Numbered from the stretch's first letter, positions 52,897 through 62,960 are shown. The stretch is DNA of 64,000 bases from Roseivirga sp. (GCA_021404565.1 JAAWWF010000007.1:186001-250000); one strand, 5' to 3'. Translations and numbers: made by a program. Notes: generated by a model not told the origin, from the letters alone.

Positions 52897-53637
52897 ATGC
52901 TTGTAGACATGCTCAAGAAGAGCCTTACACTGGGCTTCAAATTGCTTAATAAGATTCTGGGTATACGTCCTGAATACATCTTTGTTATGGGCCATATGCG
53001 CTCAGGTTCTTCTCTTCTTTCACACCTGCTCCTTTCAAACACACAGATCAACGGCCTGGGTGAAAGTAATGCTATCTATCAAACTCCGCCAGAGCTGTGG
53101 CGGCTGGCACTTAAGTCTCAGCTCAAAGCAAGAAGGCTCTCCAAAAACAGTTTTTACCTTGATCAAATCAATCACAACGAAAAGACTCCCAACTATGAGC
53201 TACTTAAAAATGAGAACATCAAAGTAATTCTGCTCATAAGAAACCCACAGGAGACGGTAGCCAGTATTATGAAACTCGCTGAAGAGTATTATGAACCCTG
53301 GACACAACAAAGAGCAGAAAAATATTTGACAGATCGGTATAAGGGTCTGATCACTATTGCCCGATTGCTTCCAGAAGAACGGGTCATCTGGGTAGAATAT
53401 GAAAAGCTCACTGAGCAGAGTGACAGCACCCTAGACAGTTTGAGCAATTTCCTTTCCTTAAAATCAAAACTTAAAGCCCAATATGATACTTTTGGGTTTA
53501 CCGGAAAGCACGGAGACCCCTCTGATAAATTGCGGTCTGGTAAAGTCGGGGCCAGATCACCAGGCAAAAATACCATCGAGGTATCTGAGCAATGTAGCAA
53601 GGTTTATGCGCGCTGTCAGGCGCTCGCAACAGCCTAA
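52897..53637 (+). CDS. Sulfotransferase-family protein
   Basis: A 246-residue protein. YIFVMGHMRSGSSLLSHLLLSN (about 28-49) is the PAPS 5'-phosphosulfate loop, and KVILLIRNPQETVASIMKLAEEYYEPW is the 3'-phosphate site. The rest follows small sulfotransferases. Together with the radical SAM gene it forms a two-gene unit. It is the fourth sulfotransferase in the window and is distinct from the others. The convergent GT4 gene stops 14 bases away. Confidence 0.75.
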   Translation: MLVDMLKKSLTLGFKLLNKILGIRPEYIFVMGHMRSGSSLLSHLLLSNTQINGLGESNAIYQTPPELWRLALKSQLKARRLSKNSFYLDQINHNEKTPNYELLKNENIKVILLIRNPQETVASIMKLAEEYYEPWTQQRAEKYLTDRYKGLITIARLLPEERVIWVEYEKLTEQSDSTLDSLSNFLSLKSKLKAQYDTFGFTGKHGDPSDKLRSGKVGARSPGKNTIEVSEQCSKVYARCQALATA

Positions 53638-53651
53638 TAAGCAGGCACAAT

Positions 53652-54797
53652 CTACTTTACGAAATCTGCAACCATTGACTCGTACACCTCTAACATATTG
53701 GTACCCAGTGCTTCTTCGCTAAAATGCTTTTCATAATGCTCCAGTGTCCGTGCTCTTTCCCGGTCAATCGGCTTATCCATTAATGTCAGCATCTGCCGGG
53801 TCAGTGACTTGCTGTTTCCCGGGGTGAATAAGGCACCAACACTTCCCTGATTCGTCAGAGATTGAAATGACGGAATATCTGACAAAACAGGGATGACCCC
53901 GCAAGACATTGCCTCAATGGCGGCATAGCCACTCCCTTCTTTATAACTGGCCGACACAAAGTAATCAGCGCTGTTATAATAGGTCATTAATTCAGCCTGA
54001 TTCATCGCGCCCAGAAGGTGTACCTTCTCAAGGAGTGATGGTTTTTTTTGAATATATGCCCTTACCTGTCCTTCCAGTAGGTTTTCCTTGTAGATCATGT
54101 ACAGCATAGCCCCATTATGTTTTTTGATCAGCTCATTGAAGGCCTCCAATACGGTTAAGGGCGACTTATTTTCATTCAGATTGCCCACCCAAAGAAATAC
54201 AGGACCTCCTGTTAATCCTGAAATCTGGCGTGCCTCTTCCCTGGGCATACATGAAAACGGAGAGGTGGTCTCCATAACAAAATGGACCTTTTCAGGCTTA
54301 ATCAATTTCTTTTGCACCCACACTTGTTCCTGGCCCCGGGCTGAGAATAAGGCACCGTCAATTTTGCGAAGTCCCAACCGCAAATGCCAGATCCACCGCC
54401 TCAAATTAGGTACAGCCACATGATCCTGAATGAGGACGGGTAAAAAATCGCAATACCGCAACATGGTAAAGTTTGTGCCGGCACTAAAGAGGTTATGCGC
54501 ATGTATCAGGTCTACACTACGGCTCCGGGCAATCTTTGCCACCTTCTTGTTAAACTTAATGGCACGATACCATGGCCGTGGAGTATAAGGCAGATTGTCC
54601 TTCAGAAACAGGTAGTCTACTCCTTCATAGCTTATTTCAGCATCTTCGCAAAAACGATGAATTACAGTAAGCCTGATTCCTTTATTTGCCAGCGCCCTTG
54701 CCCATATGCGGGTAGTCTGGTCGTCCTGAATAAGCTGCTCCGGTTTTCTTGGGCTGGCATAAGAATGAAAAACGAAGGCGACATGCATAATTCTCAA
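53652..54797 (-). CDS. Family-4 glycosyltransferase
   Basis: A 381-residue GT4 enzyme. The front is MRIMHVAFVFHSY; Met4 is an alternative start. VDLIHAHNLFSAG, VFLWVGNLNENKSPLTVLEAF and SYKEGSGYAAIEAMSCGVIPVLSD give the sugar-nucleotide-binding E-x7-E region. It stands alone on the minus strand, divergent from the methyltransferase at 54823 with only a short gap. The acceptor is unknown. Confidence 0.83.
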   Translation of the reverse strand: MRIMHVAFVFHSYASPRKPEQLIQDDQTTRIWARALANKGIRLTVIHRFCEDAEISYEGVDYLFLKDNLPYTPRPWYRAIKFNKKVAKIARSRSVDLIHAHNLFSAGTNFTMLRYCDFLPVLIQDHVAVPNLRRWIWHLRLGLRKIDGALFSARGQEQVWVQKKLIKPEKVHFVMETTSPFSCMPREEARQISGLTGGPVFLWVGNLNENKSPLTVLEAFNELIKKHNGAMLYMIYKENLLEGQVRAYIQKKPSLLEKVHLLGAMNQAELMTYYNSADYFVSASYKEGSGYAAIEAMSCGVIPVLSDIPSFQSLTNQGSVGALFTPGNSKSLTRQMLTLMDKPIDRERARTLEHYEKHFSEEALGTNMLEVYESMVADFVK

Positions 54798-54822
54798 ATA
54801 TACGCCTTGAATCTTCGACTGA

Positions 54823-55599
54823 GTGCCTTACTTTACACAAAAAACAGGCCCATTGGAGTTCTATAAGCATTTAGTCAAACCCACGCAATTTGAAGGACAC
54901 TATAATGCCGTCAGGGAAAAAGAAGGCAGGATTCTCAGTATTGAGCAGATCAGGCAGTTGCCCATCACTCCAAAGAATTACGACCATCATCAGGAATGGA
55001 ATAAAAGAATCAGGTCCACGAATCGATTTTTAGAATATTTGCAAAAAAAACAAGTGAAAACCTTATTGGATGTAGGCTGTGGCAATGGATGGCTTATGTT
55101 CAAAATGGCCTCTCTATTGGAACATATTACAGGGTTGGATATCAATCACCTTGAACTCGAACAGGCTGCAGCGGTTCTGGCACCGTACGAGCATGTTACC
55201 CTTAAGTATGGCCATATCTTCGACCTTGAACCTGCGCCTGAATATGATTTAATATTATTCAATGCAAGTGTTCAGTACTTCCCGGATTTGTCACAGTTGA
55301 TAGCTGTAGCCAGTCGGTTTTTATCCGACAATGGGGAGATACATATCCTGGATTCTCCTATTTATCCCGATAGCACTGAGGCTGAAAAAGCTAAGCAACG
55401 GACCATTATATATTATGAGCAACAAGGGGTACCCGACATGATCAACTTCTACCACCATCATAATTTCCAGGACTTGGACTCCCTTGATTACAGGATTTTA
55501 TATAACCCAACGGACAAATTCCAGCGGCTAAAGCGCAAGTTTATTTCAGATATTCCTTTGTACTGGTTGGTAATAAATAAGCCTCAGGAACCAGCCTGA
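54823..55599 (+). CDS. Class I SAM-dependent methyltransferase
   Basis: Up to 258 residues from GTG 54823; a TTG at 54853 is an alternative and the start is uncertain because only 25 bases separate it from the divergent GT4 gene. The SAM motif LLDVGCGNGWLMFKMA (about 81-96) is followed by ITGLDINHLELEQA and DLILFNASVQYFPD. It resembles Ubi/Coq- and glycan-type methyltransferases. It is 27 bases before the FkbM gene. Confidence 0.75.
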   Translation: MPYFTQKTGPLEFYKHLVKPTQFEGHYNAVREKEGRILSIEQIRQLPITPKNYDHHQEWNKRIRSTNRFLEYLQKKQVKTLLDVGCGNGWLMFKMASLLEHITGLDINHLELEQAAAVLAPYEHVTLKYGHIFDLEPAPEYDLILFNASVQYFPDLSQLIAVASRFLSDNGEIHILDSPIYPDSTEAEKAKQRTIIYYEQQGVPDMINFYHHHNFQDLDSLDYRILYNPTDKFQRLKRKFISDIPLYWLVINKPQEPA

Positions 55600-55626
55600 A
55601 AGTTAAAAGCTATAATTTCCATCTCT

Positions 55627-56406
55627 ATGGTTTCTGTTAATAAGAACGGTCTTCAGGTTTTTTATAGAGAAGGAACTGCCGATGAAGGTGTGCTCCAACA
55701 TTCTTTTGAAAAGGACATTTTCTTTAAGGGAATGCCGGAATACCAACCTCGGGATGGACATTGCATTATTGACATAGGTGCCCACATCGGAACATTTTCT
55801 CTTCTGGCAGCAACAACCAACAAGATTGGGAAAATATACGCCATTGAGCCTTGTCTCGACACCTATTCAGTGCTTGAAAAAAACATTCTTGAAAACAGGC
55901 TCATTAACCTTCACCCGCATAGGCTAGCCCTGAGCGATAAAAAGGGAACAGCCAAACTGTTTTATGATACTGCTACCGGTAACTGGGGACACAGTCTTAC
56001 TCATGCATTCTCTGCCCAGGGAGAGGAAGTTCCCACGGATACGCTCGATGCATTTTTTGAAGAAAATGATATTGAGCATTGCCACTTTATAAAGTTCAAT
56101 TGCGAGGGCAGCGAGTTTGACATTTTACTCCAGGCCTCGTCTGAAACCCTTGCCAGAATTGATAACATGTTGGTCCTGTACCATATGGACCTCACTGATA
56201 AACACCATGTTAACGACATTATAAAAAGGTTGAAGAAGCTGGGTTTTTATACCGAGAAGAGATACGTCAGTCAAAAAGGAAAAAGAGGCTGGCTGGTGGT
56301 GATGAGAACCAACGGAGTTCATTCAATATTCCTTTCCTTTAAACACATTCTCAGACAGACTTTTTTATCGGCAAAGTCAATAGCAAAAGCTATCCTTAAA
56401 AGGTAA
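55627..56406 (+). CDS. FkbM-family methyltransferase
   Basis: A 259-residue FkbM-family SAM methyltransferase. CIIDIGAHIGTFSLLAA (about 48-64) and YAIEPCLDTYSVLEKNILEN form the SAM site, with HFIKFNCEGSEFDILLQA as the FkbM-specific KxDxEGxE-like block (here KFNCEGSE). The family O-methylates sugars or polyketides. It follows the previous methyltransferase on the same strand and precedes an SGNH hydrolase. Confidence 0.82.
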   Translation: MVSVNKNGLQVFYREGTADEGVLQHSFEKDIFFKGMPEYQPRDGHCIIDIGAHIGTFSLLAATTNKIGKIYAIEPCLDTYSVLEKNILENRLINLHPHRLALSDKKGTAKLFYDTATGNWGHSLTHAFSAQGEEVPTDTLDAFFEENDIEHCHFIKFNCEGSEFDILLQASSETLARIDNMLVLYHMDLTDKHHVNDIIKRLKKLGFYTEKRYVSQKGKRGWLVVMRTNGVHSIFLSFKHILRQTFLSAKSIAKAILKR

Positions 56407-56532
56407 CTGATCTTACATTTTAGGCAAACAGTATGGTCGCAGCTTCCAAGATTGGTTATCTTATCAGCCTGTTTGAAAGCTATAACGCTGAAATAAGAAA
56501 CCGACACAACTGCATCAGGCCCTTTAAAAGGA

Positions 56533-57648
56533 ATGAAAAAAGTAATTCAAATCAATCTCCTTATTCTACTGGTCAGCATCATAGCGATTGAGATTGGTTT
56601 GAGGTTTTTCCCTATTCCCGATCCATACGAGAAGGAAAAAGTCTCCATACTCTATTATTTTAAACCAGCCACCGCCCCGCACAGAGAGCTACATTTCTTC
56701 ATTGAAGACTCTCTCCCTGGTTTCGATCAGTATAAAAAAGAGGTAACCTACCTCACAAATAACATGGGCTTCAGAGGTACTAAAGAAACCAATGTGGAAA
56801 AAGCCGAAGGGGTCTTTCGAATATTCGCAGTGGGAGGAAGCACCACCCAATCTTATGTAATGGATGAGGGAGATGATTGGCCGGCCCTTTTAGGGGGTCA
56901 GCTTAATACGGAACATGATGGCAAATTTGAAGTAATCAATACTGGTCAGTCAGGGCACTCTTTAAGTGACCATCTACACCTTATTATCCAAAAACTCATT
57001 TACCTGAACCCTGACCTTTTCATAGTTTATGCCGGGGCCAACGATGTTGACAAACTTCTTACAACCCAGGATCTGTATCAGACGAATGTTAAAAATGCCA
57101 GACAAGACCAACCAGCTAAGTTCCTTGCCACCGAGTTTCAGTTGGGACGAAGACTCCACTATCTTTTGAAAGGCTATAGTCATAACGAAATTCATTTGAC
57201 CAGCGAGGCAAGTGAAAAGGCAAGAAATACACTGCGAGCCTTGCCTCCGGAAACCAACTTACCGGAGCTGGACTTCGAATACTCGCTGGATAATCTCAGG
57301 GCTATCATAGGTGTATGTCAAAGCCTTAACATTAAGCTCATGGTCATTACGCAAGCAGTCTCATGGGATGAAACTGATTCAGAAATGGACAACTGGCACT
57401 TTATGGTCAATAAGCAAGGTAAACGCTTTGATGAGCGTGTGCTCAACAGGCTTAATGCCGACCTGAACAAAGGAATGATTGAAGTCTGCGGGGAAATGGA
57501 GGTACCATTTTTCAATGCTCAGGACTATCTCAGTCCTACCTCAGAAAATTTTTATGATGATATGCATTTGAACTATGAAGGGAATATGCGCATGGCTCAA
57601 TTAGTCTATGACTTTCTACAAAAGAATTCAGCGTTAATCAAGCCCTAA
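56533..57648 (+). CDS. SGNH/GDSL-type hydrolase, membrane-anchored
   Basis: A 371-residue protein with an N-terminal signal anchor (MKKVIQINLLILLVSIIAIEIGL). RIFAVGGSTTQSY carries the nucleophile Ser of SGNH esterases, VYAGANDVDK the Asn block, and FYDDMHLNYEG the catalytic Asp-x-x-His. Such periplasmic esterases add or remove acyl groups on surface glycans. It is an intact relative of the pseudogene at 30271-31376. A 126-base gap precedes it with no clear promoter. Confidence 0.8.
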   Translation: MKKVIQINLLILLVSIIAIEIGLRFFPIPDPYEKEKVSILYYFKPATAPHRELHFFIEDSLPGFDQYKKEVTYLTNNMGFRGTKETNVEKAEGVFRIFAVGGSTTQSYVMDEGDDWPALLGGQLNTEHDGKFEVINTGQSGHSLSDHLHLIIQKLIYLNPDLFIVYAGANDVDKLLTTQDLYQTNVKNARQDQPAKFLATEFQLGRRLHYLLKGYSHNEIHLTSEASEKARNTLRALPPETNLPELDFEYSLDNLRAIIGVCQSLNIKLMVITQAVSWDETDSEMDNWHFMVNKQGKRFDERVLNRLNADLNKGMIEVCGEMEVPFFNAQDYLSPTSENFYDDMHLNYEGNMRMAQLVYDFLQKNSALIKP

Positions 57649-57761
57649 AAAACAATCCCAGGCAGCCTTTTACAAAAATCATCGTATTGCTAATGCACTC
57701 TGAAGCGATTGGTTATCTTAGGCAACCAATTGACCCGTGCTCTGAATTTGCCAACACATTC

Positions 57762-59270
57762 ATGAACAAAGTTCTTCTCTTTAATCCAAAAAGCTCTGCC
57801 AACGGTAGATATAGAGTTCCTAATTCAATTCTCCAGGTAGCCGCCTCTATCGAAGGCCTGTATGAATATGTTTTTGTAGACGGAAACCGGGAAGAAGATC
57901 CCTGGCCAATTATAGAAACTTATCTGAAAAGTGGTGAAATCAAGTATTTCGGGTCAACCGTAATGCCAGGGCCTCAGCTTAAACAAGCCATACCCTATTC
58001 AAAAAAAATCAGGGAGGACTACCCCAAGATTGTCATAGTTTGGGGAGGTTATTTCGCTTCCAATCAATACAAAGTATGCCTCGAAAGTGATTTTGTTGAC
58101 TATGTGATTAACGGACCTGGGGATACGGCTTTTCCCAGGTTACTTCAGGCTGTGGAAAAAGGCGAGAGCCTTGAGGAAATTGAAAACCTGATTTTTCGCA
58201 CGGATGAAGGCGAAATTGTAAAAAATCGGAATGAAAAACTCCTGAATCAGGACACCCTGCCCAGACTGCCTTATGAGAGACTTAATGAGTTCTACTCACT
58301 TGATCGCTATTTTTTCAAGACATTCCTGGGCAAAAGAACTTTGGGCTATCATTCCAGTTTTGGTTGTCCCTTTACCTGCTCGTTCTGCGCTGTAGTACCT
58401 ATATACAATGCGCGGTGGAAGGGAAAATCTGCGGCTGGTGTAGCAGATGATGTATTAAAACTGAAGGCCAGTCATAATATTGATGCAGTAGAATTCCATG
58501 ATAACAACTTTTTTACCTCCCGAAAAAGGGTGGTGGAATTCTCTAAACTCATGCTGGGGCAAAATATCAGCTGGTGGGGAGAAGGCAGAATAGACACACT
58601 GGATCAATACACAGATGAAGATTTGGCGCTAATGAGTGAAAGCGGCTGCAAGATGATTTTCTTCGGTGCCGAAAGCGGTGATGACGAAATGCTCAAGCAG
58701 ATTGATAAAGGAGGAAAACAGACTGGCGCTCAGATTCTGGAGTTTGCCGGCAGGCTTAGAAAGTTCAATATTGTCCCTGAATACTCATTTGTACTAGGGT
58801 TTCCAGGGCCAGACGACACCTCGGTTGCTGCCCAAATCGAAAGAGATATCAATTTCATCAAAAAGGTGAAGGAGGTAAATCCCGAAACGGAAATCATCAT
58901 TTATGTATACAGTCCGGTACCTACCGAGGGTTCTGAGCTGTACAAGCAAATTACCGAAGCAGGGTTCGAGTTCCCTTCAAAACTCGAAGATTGGCTCAAC
59001 CCGGCCTGGGAAAATTTCGATTTGCGTAGAAACCCGCTTACCCCCTGGCTCAAACCCGAAATGGTGGATCGTATCAGAGGTTTTGAAACAGTACTCAATG
59101 CCTATCACCCTACAGTTTCCGACTTCAAGGTTACTTCCTTACAAAGAAAGGTGTTAAGGGCCTTCTCAACACTTCGTTATAGGTTCAACTGGTTTAAGTA
59201 TCCCTATGAGCTTAAGGTTTTACAAAAATTTTGGGTGAGATATCGTCAACCTGAAATAGAAGGGTTTTAG
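57762..59270 (+). CDS. B12-binding-type radical SAM enzyme
   Basis: About 502 residues from ATG 57762 (MNKVLLFNPKSSANGRYRVP), chosen because this is the usual beginning of the cobalamin-binding domain; an upstream in-frame start at 57687 adds 25 unlikely residues. The cluster motif is C202-PFT-C206-SF-C209, with FFGAESGDDEMLKQIDKGG and FVLGFPGPDDTS. It is a third B12-type radical SAM enzyme, distinct from the pair at 43232 and 45486. It may add methyl groups to an unactivated carbon. It converges on the GT2 gene. Confidence 0.82.
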   Translation: MNKVLLFNPKSSANGRYRVPNSILQVAASIEGLYEYVFVDGNREEDPWPIIETYLKSGEIKYFGSTVMPGPQLKQAIPYSKKIREDYPKIVIVWGGYFASNQYKVCLESDFVDYVINGPGDTAFPRLLQAVEKGESLEEIENLIFRTDEGEIVKNRNEKLLNQDTLPRLPYERLNEFYSLDRYFFKTFLGKRTLGYHSSFGCPFTCSFCAVVPIYNARWKGKSAAGVADDVLKLKASHNIDAVEFHDNNFFTSRKRVVEFSKLMLGQNISWWGEGRIDTLDQYTDEDLALMSESGCKMIFFGAESGDDEMLKQIDKGGKQTGAQILEFAGRLRKFNIVPEYSFVLGFPGPDDTSVAAQIERDINFIKKVKEVNPETEIIIYVYSPVPTEGSELYKQITEAGFEFPSKLEDWLNPAWENFDLRRNPLTPWLKPEMVDRIRGFETVLNAYHPTVSDFKVTSLQRKVLRAFSTLRYRFNWFKYPYELKVLQKFWVRYRQPEIEGF

Positions 59271-59292
59271 CAGACCCTCCTTACCAAGGGCC

Positions 59293-60129
59293 TCACTTTT
59301 TGAATGAAAGTAAGTAGTGCTTGCCTGCAGAAAACAACTTCCACTCCTTACGTAAATGCCCTGCCACTATTCTGTGGTTTCGTTGCAGCTGTGGCAAGAG
59401 GGTGCTGTAGTGTTTTCGGAATGCTTCAGGGTATCGCGACTTAATCCGATAAAGAACAATGAGGTTGCAACGGGATATCTCCGCTATCTGATGACTCAAA
59501 CGGTCTGGATGTTTACGTATCCTCACCAGGCACTCATCGACAAAAGCACCGGTAAACCGATGTGATATCCGCAACCAGACATCCCAGTCCGTTACGACAG
59601 GAATACTCGGATCGAGCATTCCTATCTCAACCATATCATCCTTCCTTATCAGGTAGGAACCCGTGCAGATCAGGGTTCCTTCCATGAAAAGATCAAATAC
59701 ATTACCATTTACCCGTTTCTCAGGAATAATAAACTCATCATAAATGACCTCATCTCCGTCAAAATACAAATAGTTACAGTACGAAAAATCGAACTCATCG
59801 CTGGTTGATACGCGATGGTACAATAGCTCCAAAAATCGCTCATCCCACAAGTCATCCGAGTCGAGTAAGGCTACATACTCTCCTCTGGCCGCCAGTATTC
59901 CCGTATTGGTTGCTATACTTTGGCCGGAATTTTCAATTTTAATATACCTGATTACATCACCATATGACTTTATCACCTCAGCAGTTTCGTCTGTAGAACC
60001 ATCATCAACAACGATAACCTCAAAATCCTTGAAAGTCTGATTCATAACAGAATCGAGCGTCTCCCCAATGAGGTGAGCACGATTGTAAGAAGGTATGATT
60101 ACACTGATTTTAGGAAGAGCCCCATCCAT
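59293..60129 (-). CDS. Family-2 glycosyltransferase
   Basis: A 278-residue GT2 enzyme with ISVIIPSYNRAHLIGETLDSV, VIVVDDGSTDETAE, and the metal site LLDSDDLWD (about 92-100). The later DWDVWLRISHRF gives the catalytic Asp region (family E/D-D). It is the last of three leftward genes (deacetylase, GNAT-like, GT2). The stop is 22 bases from the convergent radical SAM gene. Confidence 0.85.
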   Translation of the reverse strand: MDGALPKISVIIPSYNRAHLIGETLDSVMNQTFKDFEVIVVDDGSTDETAEVIKSYGDVIRYIKIENSGQSIATNTGILAARGEYVALLDSDDLWDERFLELLYHRVSTSDEFDFSYCNYLYFDGDEVIYDEFIIPEKRVNGNVFDLFMEGTLICTGSYLIRKDDMVEIGMLDPSIPVVTDWDVWLRISHRFTGAFVDECLVRIRKHPDRLSHQIAEISRCNLIVLYRIKSRYPEAFRKHYSTLLPQLQRNHRIVAGHLRKEWKLFSAGKHYLLSFKK

Positions 60130-60195
60130 ATAATTAACTCATTGATGCTTTAAATTTCGAAAATGATACGGTTTGAAACCATGAATACGGGACTT

Positions 60196-61146
60196 TTAAA
60201 AGGTATCCAAATCACCATAAGTCAACAATAAGGACTCCGGGGAAAGCTCCATGTCAAAGCTCTTTCCGCCAATTTCCCATGTAGAAGTACCCGGAGTGAT
60301 ACTTTCCAGCATCTGCTGATTTATGCCTCCTTGTTGACATTGAAAACTCAATTGAGTTACACCAATTTTCCGTGCCAGCCTTTTAAGCTCTTCCAGCAGA
60401 CCAACTAGCATTTCCCTGTTCTCAACCTCAAAATCCCCTATGAGAATCTGCGCGCCCGGACTTAGCCAAACCGTACCGTTTTTCATTTTCAAGACAAGGG
60501 CGTTCCTCTTATAATCAAAAAAAGCACGGTCATGCACAACCGTAACGGAGTTCATATTCTGTTCGCTATTTGCCAACCCGGTTATAATTTTGCCTTGACG
60601 GCTGATAACCCCGTCTCTCCACCGCTTATAAACGGATTTGAGAAAACCCAATCGCATAAGAATCTTTCCAAAAGGAAATGACCCCGTTGCTATTCCATAA
60701 TGATACATTGTTCCTGACTGGATCCAATCCAGTTTGCTGAAGAAGATTTTAGCTGAATTCTGATTCGGAAACCCGTAAATACATTTCACCCCCTGAGCTT
60801 TCAAAAGCTCATCTACTCTTTGAGCCAGGAAGCCAAAAATACCCATCCCCTGATATGAGGGGTGTGTCATAGAATCACAGGACTGAGCTCCAATGAACTC
60901 TTTGCCCTTATATTCCAGTCGATAAGGAACAGCTCCCTGGAAGCCCACAGGAACATCATTCTGGTTGTACATCAGACAGCCAAAACAATCCATCTCGATA
61001 TGATCGACCATGTATTTTTCCTTCAAAAAACTTATCTCGGTTTTTGTACCATAGATCTCCAGGAAAAGATGAGCAAGATCTTGCATGTTATCCTCATTGA
61101 GGTAGCAATGCTTAAAGCTCTGTCCTTTGAGTTCAATAGTGTCCAT
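60196..61146 (-). CDS. GNAT-family acetyltransferase-like protein
   Basis: A 316-residue protein. Residues about 15-150 are a GNAT domain, with SCDSMTHPSYQGMGIFGFLAQRV as the acetyl-CoA-binding Q/RxxGxG/A segment (Gln-Gly-Met-Gly). The C-terminal half is an extra beta-rich region, typical of the longer glycan-locus members of this family. It overlaps the deacetylase stop by 14 bases. It may re-acylate or replace an amide after deacetylation of an amino sugar; that is inference. Confidence 0.72.
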   Translation of the reverse strand: MDTIELKGQSFKHCYLNEDNMQDLAHLFLEIYGTKTEISFLKEKYMVDHIEMDCFGCLMYNQNDVPVGFQGAVPYRLEYKGKEFIGAQSCDSMTHPSYQGMGIFGFLAQRVDELLKAQGVKCIYGFPNQNSAKIFFSKLDWIQSGTMYHYGIATGSFPFGKILMRLGFLKSVYKRWRDGVISRQGKIITGLANSEQNMNSVTVVHDRAFFDYKRNALVLKMKNGTVWLSPGAQILIGDFEVENREMLVGLLEELKRLARKIGVTQLSFQCQQGGINQQMLESITPGTSTWEIGGKSFDMELSPESLLLTYGDLDTF

Positions 61147-62107
61147 CGATCATTGCTTTAGCCTGGTGCTCTACTCCTATAAACGGGTTAATACCCAGCC
61201 GCGACCTCAGTCGATCGTCAAGCTCATCCTCCTCAAAGAGGTGCCCGGTAGAAAACTGATATTGATAGCCCAGCTCTTCGCCTAAAGCCACTACCTCCCG
61301 GGTATACGAACCGTCCGGATAGGCCAAAAAGTCTACTGAAGTTTGCATAACCTCTTCGAGATATTCTTTAGACATTCGCATGTCTTCGCGGGCCTCACTG
61401 GCTTTGACATTTGCATAGTTATTATGAAAATGACCATGGGAACCTACTTCGGCATAATCCGACTTGTTGAGTAACCTTAAATCTTCAGCTGACATGAGTT
61501 GCCAATAGTCGCGAAGTTCAGGCAAATCCTTAAAGCCAGCAGACACCGATTTCATCATTTCCTGCTTGAAAGCAAAGTCCTCTTCTTTGCATTGTTCTTT
61601 CAGGGGAGTTCCTGAATCCCTATCTATATACTGTCTGCCTGATTTCTCATAATCCCGACCATCAATTGTAATCTTTTCCGGAGAAAACCGGAAGCCCAGA
61701 TCCAGATGGTCAGCCCAAAGTATATCTTGACCCGCTGAAAGGATGGAAGTAGCAAAGAAACAAGCCGGCACTTTATGCTTTTCCAATAGTGGCAAAACAT
61801 GGCTCAGGTTATTCTTATAGCCATCGTCAAACGTGAGCACTAAAGTATACCTGTCCTGTGGATAATTCCTTTCCACAAAATCGGTAAGAGTGGCTATATG
61901 AAAGTTCCTTTTGAAAAAAATAAGCTGTGCTTCGAGGTCTTTGATTCGCACAAATCTTGCGTTAAAAGCTGTCGGGTTTTCAGCCACAACTCCATGATGA
62001 ATCAATACCCTGCTACCCCGGAACTGACTCCAATAAGATGCTTTTCTGGCAGCGTAGTAGCGATCTCGCCATTCTCGCCTCAATCTGTAAATTACCTTTT
62101 GGAGCAT
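61133..62107 (-). CDS. Polysaccharide deacetylase (NodB-homology, CE4)
   Basis: A 324-residue CE4 protein. TLVLTFDDGYKNNL (about 88-101) holds the catalytic and metal Asp pair, EVGSHGHFHNNYAN the H-x3-H metal ligands, and DFLAYPDGSYT the third block. CE4 enzymes remove N-acetyl groups from GlcNAc-type polysaccharides. There is no signal peptide, so it may act on a cytoplasmic lipid-linked sugar. It leads the three-gene leftward unit. Confidence 0.85.
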   Translation of the reverse strand: MLQKVIYRLRREWRDRYYAARKASYWSQFRGSRVLIHHGVVAENPTAFNARFVRIKDLEAQLIFFKRNFHIATLTDFVERNYPQDRYTLVLTFDDGYKNNLSHVLPLLEKHKVPACFFATSILSAGQDILWADHLDLGFRFSPEKITIDGRDYEKSGRQYIDRDSGTPLKEQCKEEDFAFKQEMMKSVSAGFKDLPELRDYWQLMSAEDLRLLNKSDYAEVGSHGHFHNNYANVKASEAREDMRMSKEYLEEVMQTSVDFLAYPDGSYTREVVALGEELGYQYQFSTGHLFEEDELDDRLRSRLGINPFIGVEHQAKAMIDGHY

Positions 62108-62240
62108 GTTTTAATTTTTGCCGATCCCGCTGTCAGGTTTAAGGCTTTCCCGCTGGTGCCGCATTCTGTCCTTAGCAGGTCATAAACTATCGAAAAATTA
62201 AAGCTTATGAAACCAGCCCTGCACAATTCTTCGGGACGAA

Positions 62241-62960
62241 TTGCTAAATTCGGGTCTTGAGAATCCAAACGCATCCTTGATAAAAAAAACATTAAAATTT
62301 CTACTATTTCCATTTCTTAAGAAGCTCTATAGCTTTCACATGAAGCGAGGTCGAATGGTAAAAATTGGAGGCCTCCGGTTTTCAGTTTCCGATGGGGTTT
62401 TCCACCCAGGCTTTTTCTTCAGTTCCAAAATACTCAAGAGTGAATTACTTCGTCACCCGATATCCGGTAAAACAGTATTAGATATTGGCTCAGGAAGCGG
62501 ATTTATTTCGGTATTCGCAGCCCACCATGAAGCGCTGGTAACGGCCATAGATATCTCAAGAGCTGCTGTTGGCTGCACTCTGAAAAATGCTGAAATCAAC
62601 CAGGTCCAACTGAAAGTGATTCAATCAGACCTTTGGGACCAATTACCGCCTGAGACATACGATTACATTGTAATCAATCCTCCGTATTACCCACAAAACC
62701 CGGAAAAAGAGTCACAGCATGCCTGGTACTGCGGAGAAAATTTCGAATACTTCAATACGTTGTTTAAAGACATAGGCAGTTACATACATCAGGAATCAAA
62801 AGTGATGATGGTGCTAAGCGAAGACTGCCAGATAGAACAAATAAAACAGATAGCCAACACTTTCGACCTACAGTTTGCATTGACTGCCACGGAAAAGAAT
62901 TTTTGGGAGGTCAATTATATTTTTGAAATAAACCCAGAGGGTGAGAAGGGGGATTTATAA
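62241..62960 (+). CDS. Class I methyltransferase with NPPY motif
   Basis: Up to 239 residues. The true start is unclear: TTG codons at 62241 and 62277 and ATG codons at 62340 and 62355 are all in frame. The residues before 62340 (KKTLKFLLFPFLKKLYSF) look like coding sequence, which favours an upstream TTG. TVLDIGSGSGFISVFAA is the SAM motif and VINPPYYP the N-P-P-Y motif of N-methylating enzymes (HemK/RlmG-type fold). The target is unknown. It is divergent from the deacetylase. Confidence 0.7.
   Translation: MLNSGLENPNASLIKKTLKFLLFPFLKKLYSFHMKRGRMVKIGGLRFSVSDGVFHPGFFFSSKILKSELLRHPISGKTVLDIGSGSGFISVFAAHHEALVTAIDISRAAVGCTLKNAEINQVQLKVIQSDLWDQLPPETYDYIVINPPYYPQNPEKESQHAWYCGENFEYFNTLFKDIGSYIHQESKVMMVLSEDCQIEQIKQIANTFDLQFALTATEKNFWEVNYIFEINPEGEKGDL

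Noticed and set aside
56430-56590. A 50-codon ORF overlapping the start of the SGNH gene
   Set aside because: It overlaps the real gene in another frame and has no supporting composition or motif.
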